DNA from: Microglena sp. YARC
Taxonomy: Eukaryota > Chlorophyta > Chlorophyceae > Chlamydomonadales > Chlamydomonadaceae
Length of the DNA: 64,000 nucleotides
Direction: 5' to 3'
NCBI GenBank assembly: GCA_022414725.1
Contig: CM039464.1
Location: 60,192,539 to 60,256,538 of the forward strand
Both the position numbers and the translations under genes were made by a program. This document shows positions 31,325-41,900 of the stretch, in pieces (position 1 is the stretch's first letter; each line of letters starts with the position of its first letter). Below the pieces are notes generated by a model, which saw only the letters and a list, made by a program, of their open reading frames with translations, was not told the DNA's origin and ran no database searches.

Positions 31325-31336
31325 GGGACCGTAACC
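31325..31336 (-). other. Element Y putative primer binding site
   Basis: On the minus strand GGTTACGGTCCC follows the 5' LTR. It resembles that of X and an initiator tRNA-Met anticodon-arm complement. Confidence 0.5.
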
Positions 31337-31587
31337 TGTGAGTTTCCGGAGTATGTGCAGAGCACAGAGACGAGGGGAAGACGGTAAGGATAAGATCTTT
31401 ACAGTTAGATAAGCATTGGATCAATGCGCTAGGAGGAAGTACTGAGATGGCGCGGCACCTCAGGGTAAGTACCGGCATCAGAGTCCGTGCCATAGCTGGC
31501 AACGGCATCGCAGTACAGTGCAACAGGGATGTAGTCCTGTGCACTCTAAGTCACTCTAGGTGAGCCGGTGAAATCCGGTGAACAACA
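31337..31587 (-). repeat. Element Y 5' LTR
   Basis: 251 bp. It carries GGTAAGTACC where the other LTR has GGTACC. Confidence 0.93.
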
Positions 31588-32893
31588 TGGGCTGGACTTT
31601 CATGATGTATATGCCCCCGTCTCCTCTAAAGCAGGTCTGAGAGTACTCCTTGCTGCCATCACTCATAGAAAAATGTTTGTTCGGCAGCTGGATATCAAGA
31701 CTGCATTTCTGAATGCTAAGTTGGAACCTGGACTTGACTTGTACTGCCACCAGCCTGAGGGCTTCAAGGTACTTGGTCCTAACGGTGTTCCCCATGTGTG
31801 CAAACTGATCAAGTCCCTTTAAGGTTTGAAGCAGGCACTCAGGGCTTGGAGTATGGATGTCAAGCGGGTTTTGGTTGCACATGGGTTTACTATGTGCAAG
31901 GCAGAACCTGCTCTGTATTTTAGGAGGGATTCTTTTGGTGGATGGAGCTATGTCCTGACCTATGTTGATGATTTTATCTGTGCTTTTAGTGAGCTGGCTT
32001 TATATGCTTTGCTGATCAAGGCTATGGAGGCTGCTGGCTGGGAGGTCAAGGAGATGGGTGTACCGGTTCAGTTCCTCTCATTGGACAAGAACGTTACACT
32101 TGACTCTGATGGCAGGTGTGTTCAGATCAACCTCTCCCAGCACTCCTACATTGTTGATCTGGTGGAGCATTTTGGTCTCACTGCTGCAGCCAAGCCCAAG
32201 TTCTCTGCCCCCATGGCCAAGTGCACCGTCACTGACCCTCCTGGAGACCCCCTGCCCTCTAATAGCCAGTACCTATCTCTGGTGGGTGCTTTGCTATACC
32301 TGGCTACTTGCACCAGACCTGATATTTCTTTTGCTGTCAGCTACCTGTCCAGGTTTTCTGCTCACCCTACCGTCCCCCTCTGGGGGGCAGCCAAGCGTTT
32401 GCTCTTGTATTTGAGGTCACATTCCCACCTGGGACTCACTTACACCCACAGCCCTGATTTCTCTTTTACTGTCTTTAGTGACTCATCCTTTGCTGATGAT
32501 GGGTCTGACAGGAGGTCTCAGACTGGCTATGCTGTGCTTGCTGGGGGGTGCATAGTGAACTGGATGAGCAAGAGACAGCCCACTGTTGCCATTAGCTCTA
32601 GTGAGGCTGAGTATCAGGCCCTGTCTCAGACTGCCAGGGAGGTACAATGGTTGAAGAAGTTGAGGGTGGATCTGGGTCTGCCTTGTGACCTGGTTAACAT
32701 TCAGGGTGACAACTTAGGGTTTCTGAGTTGGGCCAATGACTGGCAGCTGCTCCCTCGCAGCAAGCACATTGATGTTATTCATCACTACATCAAGGAGATG
32801 GTGGAGGATGGCCAACTGGATGTTGCCTATGTTAACACTAAGGACAACTGTGCTGACCCCTTCACCAAGCCCCTTGATCCTGCTGTGTTCTGA
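31588..32893 (+). pseudogene. Element X RT core and RNase H
   Basis: It resumes exactly after element Y with LDFHDVYAPVSS and VRQLDIKTAFLNAKLE (first catalytic Asp), then a TAA at 31820-31822 where SLYGLKQALRAW is expected. It continues with YVLTYVDDFICAF (catalytic YVDD), the thumb, and RNase H with VFSDSSFADD, RRSQTGYAVL, ISSSEAEYQALSQTAREVQW and RSKHIDVIHHYIKE. It ends NCADPFTKPLDPAVF then TGA at 32891-32893. This C-terminal order (RT then RNase H, no integrase after) confirms copia. Confidence 0.93.
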
Positions 32894-33233
32894 CGGTTTG
32901 TCCGAATGCTTGGAATGACCGCTTCTCCTTAGGGTCACTTTTTTTCCTCTGGTTACATCGGTTTCTTTGGTTATCATTGTTTGGCATTACGTTCCTATTC
33001 CCGGATCGTGTTTTCTATACCGTTGTTACCCATCTTTGATATTCGGTTTTTCATCCTTTTTTCTAACTTGGCAAACTTTGGTCTTTGCCTTGTTTCATTC
33101 CTTCCTATCACCCTTTGGGTTTCATTGGAAGTTCTCTCGACATTCGGAGTTCTTTGATTTTTTTTTTAATTCTCTTACATATAGTTCTATGTACCCAGTG
33201 CCATAGGTGGAGTAGTAGTATTGTATGTCATAG
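32894..33233 (+). other. Element X 3' untranslated stretch
   Basis: T-rich sequence between the RNase H stop and the LINE B insertion. No ORF was recognised. The polypurine tract expected just before the LTR is obscured by the LINE insertion; AGGTAGAG lies directly before the LTR at 35924-35931. Confidence 0.5.
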
Positions 33234-35923
33234 CAAGCAGAACATCAACATGGCTCTAGCTCTGACTTGGCTGGTTCTATGCACAAGGAGTACAAGAGGA
33301 TTCTCAGAAGAAAGAAGAGGAAGTGGCTAGAAACACGCATGGAGAACCTTCATACGAATCTTCGGCATAATCCGAAAAGTTTTTGGAAAGACGTGCGTGA
33401 GCCTAACAAGGCCACTACGGCAGATATCACAATTCATGATTGGACTGATTATTTTGCAGACCTCTTTGATGTGCAAGTAGGTATTGATCCAAGTCTGGAT
33501 GCTAGGGACTTTGTCCCTCAAGCTGATGGACCTCAGATAGAGGCCGCACCAACATGGTTATGTCAAGACTTTACCACCCAGGAGGTGTTTTCTGTTCTCC
33601 AATCCCTACGGAAAAACTCCTCCCCGGGGTAGATGGTATCCCTGCAGAATGGTACAGATTTGCTTCCCATGAGGCCAACTCCCGATTTGTACAAGCTATG
33701 ACTAACCTGTTTAATCTCATCTGGAAGACTTCTTACCCTAGCCAATGGGCTGCAGCTGCCTTGGTACCCGTACCCAAATCCAAAGGCAGTGTGTATGACA
33801 AGGACAACTATCGAGGTCTTGCGGTGAGCAACTCCATAGGAAAGATCTTCTCCCTTTGCATGCTACGTAGACTAGATGATTGGTCAGAAGAATTCAACCT
33901 CAGAGCCGCTGGCCAATATGGATTTAGAAGTGGTAGGGGTACTGCAGATGCATCATTCATTCTTAACCATATTGTAGATAAATATAGAGAAAAGAAAAAA
34001 CCACTCTTTGTGGCTTTTGTTGATTTCAAGAAGGCTTATGATTGGGTCAACAGAGACTTGCTATGGGATTGCTTAGCAAGGCTAGGAGTCAAGGACCCCT
34101 ATCTCAGTATTCTGAAGTCCATGTATAATCATGTTGTTTTCCAAGTTCGCCTACATGGGGACATTGGATCCTCCTTTCCATCCCTTGTAGGAGTTAAACA
34201 AGGAGACCCCCTATCCCCACTCCTATTCGGTCTGTTCATTGATAGAATTGAATCGTTCCTCCAATCCAAGCTCCCAAATGTAGGGGCTGAGCTTAGGGGA
34301 AAGATTCTGCAACTGTTACTTTATGCTGATGACCTAGCTATAATGGCAGAATCCCCGGCAGATATGCAAGCGATGCTTGACTGCCTGAGAGATTTCTGCG
34401 AGGCTACTAAGATGGCTGTGAATATAAAGAAAACTGAGATTGTCGTTTTCAACAAACAATTCTGTGATGAGGCCCGCATGGATCCTGATTACAAATTTGT
34501 CTATGATGGAGCACAACTTTCTACAAAGTTACCTTTATCTACTTGGGATCCCTCTTTGTGGATGGTGACTCAAGCAATCGTGCAAAAGCTGCTTTTTCTA
34601 GGATGCTCACTAAGGCCCAAAAGGCACACCACATGCTTCGTAGGCGATGCATACTATGGAGATATACAATATTGATATTCTCACCCACCTGTTTGATTCT
34701 CTTGTACAACCTATCCTGAATTTTGGCTGTGAGGTGTGGGCTCCTTCTATTCTGAACAACACACTTATCTCAAATGACCATGCTTGTGAGAAATGGCATA
34801 GAGGTATACTTAAACAAATGTTGGGTGTTTGCCAATCTACTACATCTAATATTATCATGGAAGAGCTGGGTAGAACCCCGTTGTGTTTTGCTTGGCTTAA
34901 ACAAGCTTTGCGCTTCTGGAACAAGACCATACATAAAGAACCTGATGATCTCATTAGAATGGCTCTTGAGGAATCTTTTGACTCCAACACTGGCTGGGTT
35001 CATGACTTGCGTTGTGCTCTCCACAAGCTAGGATCCAGTAAAAACATCAACATTTTGGAGGCTGTCGATGTCGAAGGTATTATGTCTGAAGTTTTTGAGT
35101 CATGGAGGTTTAAATACCCAAGTGACACCAATGCAGTTAGAGACATCCCTGATGAGAGAAGGGTTGGCTTTAAACGCCTCCGATACCAAAAATGGTTCGC
35201 AGCCAACAGCAATGATGAGAATGGCTTGATTCCCTTTACATCCGCCTTACATAAGCAGGATCAGATTCGTTCTATAGCACAGTTTAGAATGGGTTCCCAT
35301 TGGCTGAACACAGAAAGAATGAGGGTGGTGGATAGAGCACACATCCCTCGCTCAATGAGACACTGTCAAATGTGTGGGTTCCAAAAACCTGAGGATGAAA
35401 TGCATATGTTTGAGTGCCCTTTTTATAATGATATTCGCCTCCGCTACCAGAATCTGTTTACAGATATTTATAGGCATGTCCATGAGGATACCGACTTAAC
35501 CGTATGGAATGTGGAATTCTGCGATTCCACATTCAGAACCTTTATGAATGGAAATGGCACTAAGTCTTTTTGGAGCAACCTAGCCGACTATCTTTCTACT
35601 TGTAGAAGAGCAAGACAGGAAGCCCTGGACTGCTTAGTGGCACCGTAATTTATTATCCCTTTTTTTCTTCTTGAGACTTCTCATTTGTTAGCTTCTTACC
35701 TCCGCCACTGTAAGTGGTTGAGATCTGGGTCCTGCTCTAAGGGGTTTAATACCTACGCCACCAAAACGGTGGTTGGGAGTTTGGTTTGTTTGTCCTCGAC
35801 ACACCCCTGATGTAATGGGGTTTTTTGCTTTGTGGGTGCTTTTTCTTTTTGTTTAAAGCACAGAGTCTCATACACCCTCGCGGTGTCAAGTAGACTTTAA
35901 CATGTAATGTAATGTAATGTAAT
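33234..35923 (+). mobile_element. LINE B: 5'-truncated LINE inserted in the 3' part of element X
   Basis: Homology to LINE A begins at CAAGCAGAACATCAACATGG and runs to a GTAAT tail (35903-35923), just before the X 3' LTR. At least ATAG is shared at the joints as a possible short target duplication. The same 3' UTR as LINE A. Confidence 0.92.
33249..35648 (+). pseudogene. LINE B ORF2, three single-base frameshifts
   Basis: Reverse transcriptase and C-terminal knuckle as in LINE A. The reading frame is broken at about 33628 (one C lost in CCCCGGGG), 34531 (one T lost) and 34648 (one C lost in GATGCCATAC). The segment with DNYRGLAVSNSIGKIFS, FVDFKKAYDWVNRDLLWD, QGDPLSPLLFGLFID and YADDLAIMAES is one frame (33554-34530), and the knuckle HCQMCGFQKPEDEMHMFECP is in another. 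Unlike LINE A, the A run before VAFVDFKKAYD is intact. It ends LDCLVAP at 35648. Confidence 0.92.
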
Positions 35924-35931
35924 AGGTAGAG

Positions 35932-36277
35932 TATCAGCATGAATTGCGGTGCTCTCACGCGTTTTATGCCTTGGTGACTACTTATGTACTCCCTTACTTA
36001 GAACTATCGGTACAGACAGTGTTACTGTCTGTACTGTGTCAGATGCGCATAGACACGGTGACAGCTTCCTGTTAGCTGCGTCACCGTGTTCCTCTGACAC
36101 ACGCCGTCTAGCCTGTACCTTGATTAGGGTTCAGGCTTGCTCCCGTTCCTCCACTGGGGTCTTTTGTGGTTCCCCTGTCATTGTCAAGTTATTATCGTCT
36201 CCGTGTATAGATTGGCGCGTCTGTATGTTCCGCTGCAAGCATCTCTGTCCACTCTACGGAGTGTATTAAAGCTGATA
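35932..36277 (+). repeat. Element X 3' LTR
   Basis: 346 bp, TATCAGC...GCTGATA. It is longer than the 5' LTR by two 4-bp insertions (CTTA near 35996 and ATGT near 36221). Confidence 0.93.
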
Positions 36278-36739
36278 CCATGGTCCAGCGGGGCTACCCA
36301 TCCCCATCCCCAGCCACCAGCGGATCCCTTGGTCCAATTGGTCACGCCCTTGTTCGTCCGTCCGTCCGTGTGTCACAAACCAAATTTTCAGGTTTCATGG
36401 ATAACATCAAAAAGTTGAACATTCTATATATTTTGATGAATTAAAAGTCTTATTTCCACCGGACAAATTCTGACCAGAGCACTTATGAGCATCGCAATTC
36501 AAGAAAAGGAGCTCAGGTTGGGCCAAATAGCTACAATTAACGGTTCACAATTTGATTCCAGGGTGTTTTGAGCTAACATTTCAAATTTGAACCACTTAAA
36601 TATATGCGTATACATTGGTTTGGGAGCAGAATTGTCGTCAAAAATTGGAGGCGAAACCTGTAAGCATCACAATGGACGATTCCCCTAGGGCACATGTGCT
36701 ATAATTAGCCCACGGACCCCACCTCAGGGCCGTGCGTGG

Positions 36740-36836
36740 GGCAGGGGCGGGGGCCACCTGGCGGGTGCGGGGGCGGGGGCCACCGGGCGGGGGCAGTGGC
36801 GGGGGCAGGGGCAAGCCACGCCACCTGCCCCTGGCC
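36740..36836. repeat. G-rich GGGGCGGGGGCC minisatellite
   Basis: About 95 bp of GGGGCGGGGGCCACC and GGCAGTGGC units inside the inverted-arm element, next to its left arm. Confidence 0.8.
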
Positions 36837-36899
36837 AAAAACCCGTTCAGGAGGACGGGGCATACCGTTCACGTCTGGGCTGGGCCGAAACATGCAATA

Positions 36900-37028
36900 C
36901 CTAATAATCAAGTGTAATTTGCATATTCTGTGCTTTTGATGCTCTGATCAGCTCTGATATTAAAACAACCGAGGGGTGGGCACTGGGCAGAAGGAGGAAA
37001 AAATGTAGAGAGCGGCCCGGGAGCGGCA
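36900..37028. repeat. Second copy of the repeat following tRNA-Leu
   Basis: Matches 4500-4612 (GATGCTCTGATCAGCTCTG, CAACCGAGGGGTGGGC, AGAGAGCGGC). Confidence 0.75.
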
Positions 37029-37045
37029 ATGTGAAGTTTACGGGC

Positions 37046-37170
37046 CCGGGCTGGAGGGCGGTATGGTCCAGACTCCGTTGGTAAAGCTCACGCCAACGGG
37101 AGTTCGATCCCCACTGCCGGAAGACAGTGGGTGACTCGAGTCCGTTCTTTCGAGGGCGGTGGCGTTTCCA
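37046..37170 (+). ncRNA. Hairpin-pair repeat, copy 1 (SINE-like)
   Basis: GGAGGGCGGTATGGTCCAGAC is followed by a stem CCGTTGG...CCAACGG, then GAGTTCGATCC (like a pol III B box), then a stem CCCACTG-CCGGAAGA-CAGTGGG and an ACTCGAGTCC tail. Stem pairs differ from copies 2 and 3 by compensating changes. Function unknown. Confidence 0.5.
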
Positions 37171-37261
37171 CTGCCAGGGCAAGTGGCCATTGTAATCTTT
37201 TTATGTTATCAAATTATCTATCATATATCGTGCTAAGTCGCGAAACGCCCAGTTGCTCAGA

Positions 37262-37420
37262 CGATGAAAATAAAGATTACAAGGGGCTCATGTCCTAGCA
37301 GTGAAACAATACCGCCCCAAAGTCGGACTCGAGAAACCACCCGCTGTCTTCCGGCAGCGGAACTCGAACTCCGGTCGCCGAAGCCTTAACGACCGGGTCT
37401 GGACAGTCAGACAATGTTCG
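37262..37420 (-). ncRNA. Hairpin-pair repeat, copy 2, inverted
   Basis: Reverse complement reads GTCCAGACCCGGTCG...CGACCGG, GAGTTCGAGTTCC, then CCGCTG-CCGGAAGA-CAGCGG and TTTCTCGAGTCCGACTTT, and ends GGACATGAGCC. Opposite orientation to copies 1 and 3. Confidence 0.5.
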
Positions 37421-37504
37421 GGCTCTGCTGCCTACGTAACATTGTCCTTATTTTTTGTTAGTGTGGTTCTGTGGTCCAGGAAAATATCTTACAATCGGTG
37501 GGTG

Positions 37505-37570
37505 ATTTCCGAGTCCGACTTTAGGGCGGTGTTGTTTCACTGCTAGGACATGAGCCCCTTGCAATCTTTT
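37505..37570 (+). repeat. 3' tail fragment of the hairpin-pair repeat
   Basis: GAGTCCGACTTTAGGGCGGT, GTTTCACTGCTAGGACATGA, GCCCCTTG. With copy 2 it forms an inverted repeat around 37421-37504. Confidence 0.75.
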
Positions 37571-37594
37571 ATTTTTAAAATTGTTATGCCCAGT

Positions 37595-37735
37595 CTGGAG
37601 GGCGGTATGGTCCAGACCCGGTCGTTAAGGCTTCGGCGACCGGAGTTCGAGCCCCGCTGCCGGAAGACGGCGGGTGGTTTCTCGAGTCCGACTTTAGAGC
37701 GGTGTTGATTCAGTCCTAGGACATGAGCCTCTAGT
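37595..37735 (+). ncRNA. Hairpin-pair repeat, copy 3
   Basis: GGAGGGCGGTATGGTCCAGAC, stem CCGGTCG...CGACCGG, GAGTTCGAGCC, stem CCCGCTG-CCGGAAGA-CGGCGGG, then TTTCTCGAGTCCGACTTTA and AGGACATGAGCC. Confidence 0.5.
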
Positions 37736-38388
37736 TATCTGTCATTTACAATTGGGAGGTCGGCGGTTCGATTCACGTCGGCAGCACCTGAGGCTGGGCC
37801 AGGGAATTCAGTATATCGCCTTATATCGTATGACATATCACGGTATATCGAACGATAAAAGGCCACGATATTATCGTGTTTTCTACCTCCCTCAGTATTG
37901 GTTTATTGACTTGATTTTAAATGTATGGACGAGTGAACGGCATTTCTTGTTTTATCCCCTTGGTCTTATACTGTTTCCCCCCCAAAAGGATCTAAAAATA
38001 TTGTACGACATAGTAATCGTACAAGATATCACGGTATATTGTACGGTAATTGACAATATCATGCGACATTGACAGACCGGCCATGACGCACGGCCATGAG
38101 GTGGGGTCCGTGGGCTAATTTTAGCCATAGGGGATTGTTTCATAGTGGTTCAAATTTGAAATGTTAGCTAAAAACACCCTGAAATAAAATTTTCGACCTA
38201 TAATTGTTGCTATTTGGCCCAACCTGAGCTCCTTTCGTGAATTGCGATGCTCATATGTGCTCTGGTGAGAATTTGTCCTGTTTAAATAAGTATTATAATT
38301 CATCAATAATATAGAATGTTCAACTTTTTGATGTTTTTCATGAAACTTAAAGATTTGGTTTGTGACGGACGGACTAACGGACTAACGG

Positions 38389-38853
38389 ACATTTTAATGG
38401 GGCTAATCCCTTCTTCCAAAAATCTGGAGATTTGTTTCATTCGGGTAACTTACACTAACGTACTTGGCGGTAGTCCGTACTAGTGAGACAGCAGGGCCGA
38501 GCAGGCCTCGCAAAGCACAGCACGCATTCCACCACCACCACTGTCGCGACCTGCTCGCGATCGGTCCAAGTTTGAATTCCTCAAGTCCTCCATGCAATCT
38601 CTTCGGCAGACTCTTCATCCAGCTTTCTAAATCGCTATCCCTCGTCGTGCTTCAGTTCAGCAGCTACCCAGATAGCTATCACTAGCGCCTCGTTTTGCTT
38701 TTCTTTTCTCATGCAGTAGCAAGCTCCGCATCCAGCTACACTGTTGTCCGCCGTTCCGACTTGCAGCGACACTTTTAGTTTTCACTTCGCCTCGCTGGCT
38801 CGTACACCCCCGTCCCTCGGGCTTCGGGGTTGATCTATTGAATTTCGAGTAGC
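38389..38853 (+). promoter_or_regulatory. Presumed UBC9 5' region
   Basis: Unique, moderately GC-rich sequence between the inverted-arm element and the ATG. No TATA box or initiator could be assigned. It must hold the 5' UTR and at least part of the promoter unless an upstream noncoding exon exists. Confidence 0.4.
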
Positions 38854-38953
38854 ATGGCGGACATCGCTAAAAGCCGGCTAGCTGAGGAGAGGAAGCAGTG
38901 GCGTAAGAGCAAGCCATTTGGATTCGTCGGCAAGCCCGAGACCGATTCAGATG
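38854..38953 (+). CDS. UBC9: UBC9-like SUMO-conjugating enzyme, exon 1
   Basis: UBC9 (SCE1 in plants) takes SUMO from the E1 SAE1/SAE2 as a thioester and passes it to lysines, mostly in the nucleus. Exon 1 starts at ATG 38854 (MADIAKSRLAEERKQWRKSK), continues PFGFVGKPETDSDG and stops at a GTGAGC donor in phase 1. It matches the first helix and strand of plant and animal UBC9 (RLAEERKxWRKxHPFGFVAxPE). The ATG is the only one in frame near the expected N-terminus. Its intron (38954-43420) is almost entirely GT-rich and C-rich repeats. Confidence 0.93.
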
Positions 38954-41900
38954 GTGAGCGAGGGAAATATAGAGCTGGCTACCAATCCCACGACACCACC
39001 TGGCCATGTGACTAGGAGGGTCAGGGGTGGAGGTGGAGGTGGAGGTGGAGGTGGAGGAGGAGGTGGAGGTGGAGGTGGAGGTGGAGGTGGAGGTGGAGGT
39101 GGAGGTGGAGGTGGAGGTGGAGGTGGAGGTGGAGGGTGGAGGTGGAGGTGGCCCGTGTAGAGTGTGTAGAGGGTAGGCATGTTCAGGTGTGTTGGGTGTG
39201 TGTGTGGGGGGGGGGTGTATGGGGTGTGTTGGGTGTGGGGTATGCAGGGTGTGTGGGGTGTGGGGTGTGTGTGTGTAGGGTGTGTGGGGGGGGTGTAGCG
39301 TGTGAAGGGTTGGTAGGGTGTGTAGAGTGTGTGTTTGGGATGTGTGTGTGAAGGGTGTGTGTGTGGGGTGTAGCGTGTGAAGGGTTGGTAGGGTGTGTAG
39401 AGTGTGTGTGTGGAGTGTGTGTGTGTGTTGGGGGTTGGGGTGTGTAGAGTGTGTGTTGGGGGTGGGGGTGTGTGGGGAGTGTGTTGGGGGTGGGGTGTCT
39501 AGGGTGTGTAGGGTGTGTGTTGGGGGTGGGGGTGGGGGTGTGTAGAGTGTGTGTTGGGGGTGGGGGTGTGAAAAGTGTGTGGGTTTTGGGGTTTGTCGGG
39601 TGTGGGTGTTTGTGTGGTGTGTTGGGCGTTTGTGTGGTGTGTGTGTTTTAGGGGTGGGGTGTGTGTGGGGTGTGTTGGGTGTGTGTGTTTGGTGTGGGGA
39701 GTGGCGTGTGAAGGGTTGGTAGGGTGTGTGGTGTGTGGTGGTGTGTGTGTAGGGTGTGTGTAGAGGGTAGGCATGTGCGAGTGTGTTGGGTGTGTAAGGG
39801 TGTTTTGAGTGTGTTGGGGGTGGGGTTTTGTCGGGGGTGGGTGTGTGCGTGTGTGTTGGGTGTGGGTGTGCTTGGGATGTGGGGGGTGTGGGGGGGTGTT
39901 TTGGGGGTATAGGGGTCTTCGTCATGTACAGTGTGTCGAGGGTAAGCATGTACGACTGTGTTTGGGGTGGGGTGTGTAGGGTATTGGGTGTGTAGGGTAT
40001 TGGGTGTGTATTGTCTGTGTTTGGGGTGGGGTGTGTAGGGTATTGGGTGTGTAGGGTATTGGGTGTGTATTGTCTGTGTTTGGGGTGGGGTGTGTAGGGT
40101 ATTGGGTGTGTAGGGTATTGGGTGTGTATTGGCTGTGTTTGGGGTGGGGTGTGTAGGGTATTGGGTGTGTATTGGCTGTGTTTTGGGGTGGGTGTGTAGG
40201 GTATTGGGTGTGTATTGGCTGTGTTTGGGGTGGGGTGTGTAGGGTATTGGGTGTGTATTGGCTGTGTTTGGGGTGGGGTGTGTAGGGTATTGGGTGTGTA
40301 TTGGCTGTGTTTGGGGTGGGGTGTGTAGGGTATTGGGTGTGTATTGGCTGTGTTTGGGGTGGGGTGTGTAGGGTATTGGGTGTGTATTGGCTGTGTTTGG
40401 GGTGGGGTGTGTAGGGTATTGGGTGTGGGGTGTGGGATGTGTTGGGGTTGGGTGTGTGAGTGTGTTCGGTGTGTGTGTGTGTGTTGGGGGTGGGGGTGTG
40501 TGTGGTGTATGTTGGAGGTGGATGTGTGAAGGTTGTGTGAGCTGTGGGGTGTGTTGATGGTGGGTGTGTGTGTGTTGGGTGTGTGGGTGTGTTGATGGTG
40601 GGTGTGTTGGGGTTTGGGTGTATTGGGTGTGTGGGGTGTGTTGATGGTGGGTGTGTTGGGGTGTGGGTGTGTGGGGTGTGTGGGGTGTGTTGATGGTGGG
40701 TGTGTTGGGGTGTGGGTGTGTTGGGGTGTGGGTTGTGTGGGTGTGTTGATGGTGGGTGTGTTGGGGTGTGGGTGTGTAGGGTGTGTGGGGTGTGTTGATG
40801 GTGGGTGTGATGGGGTGGGTGTGTTGGGGTGTTTTGTGTGTTGGGGTGTGTTGTGTGTTGGACGTTGTTTCAGTCTCACCAAACGCATACTTGATTATTC
40901 GACTTTTTATGTTTTGGGTGTGGGTGTGTAGGGTGTGTGGGGTGTGTGGGGTGTGGGGTGTGGGATGTGTTGGGGGTGGTGGTGTGTGGGTGTGTTGGGA
41001 GTGGGTGTGTGTGGGGTGGGGGTAGGGTGTTGGGTGTGGGGTGGGGGTGTGTGGGTGTGTTGTGTGTGTGTGGGGGGGGTGTGTGTGTTGGGGTTGGGTG
41101 TGTGAGGGTGTGCAGGTGTGCTGTGGTTCGGGGTGTGTGGGGCGTGTTGGGTGGATGTGTGAAGGGTGTGTGGGCTGTGGGGTGTGTGGGGTGTGTGGGG
41201 TATGTTGATGGTGGGTGTGTTGGGTTGTGTTGGGCTCTGTTGTGTGTGTGGGGTGTGTGTGTGTTGATGGTGTGTGTGTGGGGTGTGTGTGTGTTGATGG
41301 TGTGTGTGTGGGGTGGTGTGTGTGTGTGTTGATGGTGTGTGTGTGGGGTATGTGTGTTGATGGGGTGGGTGGGTAGGGTGTTGGGTGTGTTGATGGTGTG
41401 TGTGTGTGGTTTGGGTGTGTTGATGGGGTGGGTGGGTGTTGGGTGTTGGTGTTGGGTGTGTGGTGTGTGTTGGGTGTGTGTTGGGTGTGTGGTGTGTGGT
41501 GTGTGTGGTGTTGTGGTGTGTGGTGTGTGGTGTGTGGTGTGTGTGGTGTGTGTGGTGTGTGTGGTGTGTGGTGTGGTGTGTGTGGTGTGTGTGGTTTGTA
41601 AGGCGTGTAGGGTGTGTGTGGGGTCGTGTAGGGTGTTGGGTGTGTGTTTGGTGTGCGTGGGGTGTGTGTGTCGTGGGGTGTGTGTGGGGTGTGTTGGGCG
41701 TGGGGTGTGTGTTGGGTGTATGTGGGGTTTAATAGGGTGTGTAGGGTGTTGGGTGTGTGTTGGGTGTGCGTGGGGTGTGTGTGGGTCGTTGGGTGTGTGT
41801 GGGGTGTGTTGGGTGTGGGGTGTGGGGTGTGTGTGGGGTGTAGGGTGTGTGTGGGGTGTGTAGGGTGTTGGGTGTGTGTGGGGTTTGTGTGGTGTGTGCG

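Larger units (their letters stand above)
16474..31592 (-). mobile_element. Element Y: gag-only LTR retrotransposon inserted in X
   Basis: Bounded by LTRs at 16479-16725 and 31337-31587 (TG...CA) with target duplication TGGGC (16474-16478 and 31588-31592). Orientation is minus: the putative PBS lies beside the right LTR and a G-rich polypurine tract beside the left one. Without element Z the internal region is about 4.36 kb. It encodes a gag-like protein, a copia-protease-like remnant and a Pro-rich protein, but no RT, RNase H or integrase. It is therefore non-autonomous. Confidence 0.92.
11573..36282 (+). mobile_element. Element X: Ty1/copia LTR retrotransposon with nested insertions
   Basis: Bounded by LTRs at 11578-11915 and 35932-36277 and by a 5-bp target duplication CCATG (11573-11577 and 36278-36282). 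Domain order on the + strand is gag, protease, integrase, RT, RNase H, which defines copia. The RT is split by element Y at 16479-31587, and LINE B is inserted between the RNase H end and the 3' LTR. Removing both insertions leaves about 6.9 kb. LTRs differ by 9 substitutions and two 4-bp indels, making X the oldest of the nested LTR elements. Confidence 0.95.
36355..38388. mobile_element. Element with inverted arms of about 300 bp
   Basis: The left arm (about 36355-36738) and right arm (about 38083-38388) are reverse complements with roughly 85% identity. Shared words include TCACAAACCAAAT, CATCAAAAAGTTGAACATTC, GGAGCTCAGGTTGGGCCAAA, ACATTTCAAATTTGAACCAC and AGCCCACGGACCCCACCTCA. The outer ends have CCGTCCGTCC and GGACGGACTAACGG. 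No transposase is seen in the 1.3 kb centre, so it is a fold-back or MITE-like element. It ends about 465 bp before the UBC9 start codon and could supply or disturb its promoter. Confidence 0.82.

Noticed and set aside
37742..37790. Possible tRNA 3' half (GGCGGTTCGATTCACGTC, GGCAGCACC)
   Set aside because: A T-arm-like piece exists, but no acceptor partner, D arm or anticodon arm is found upstream.
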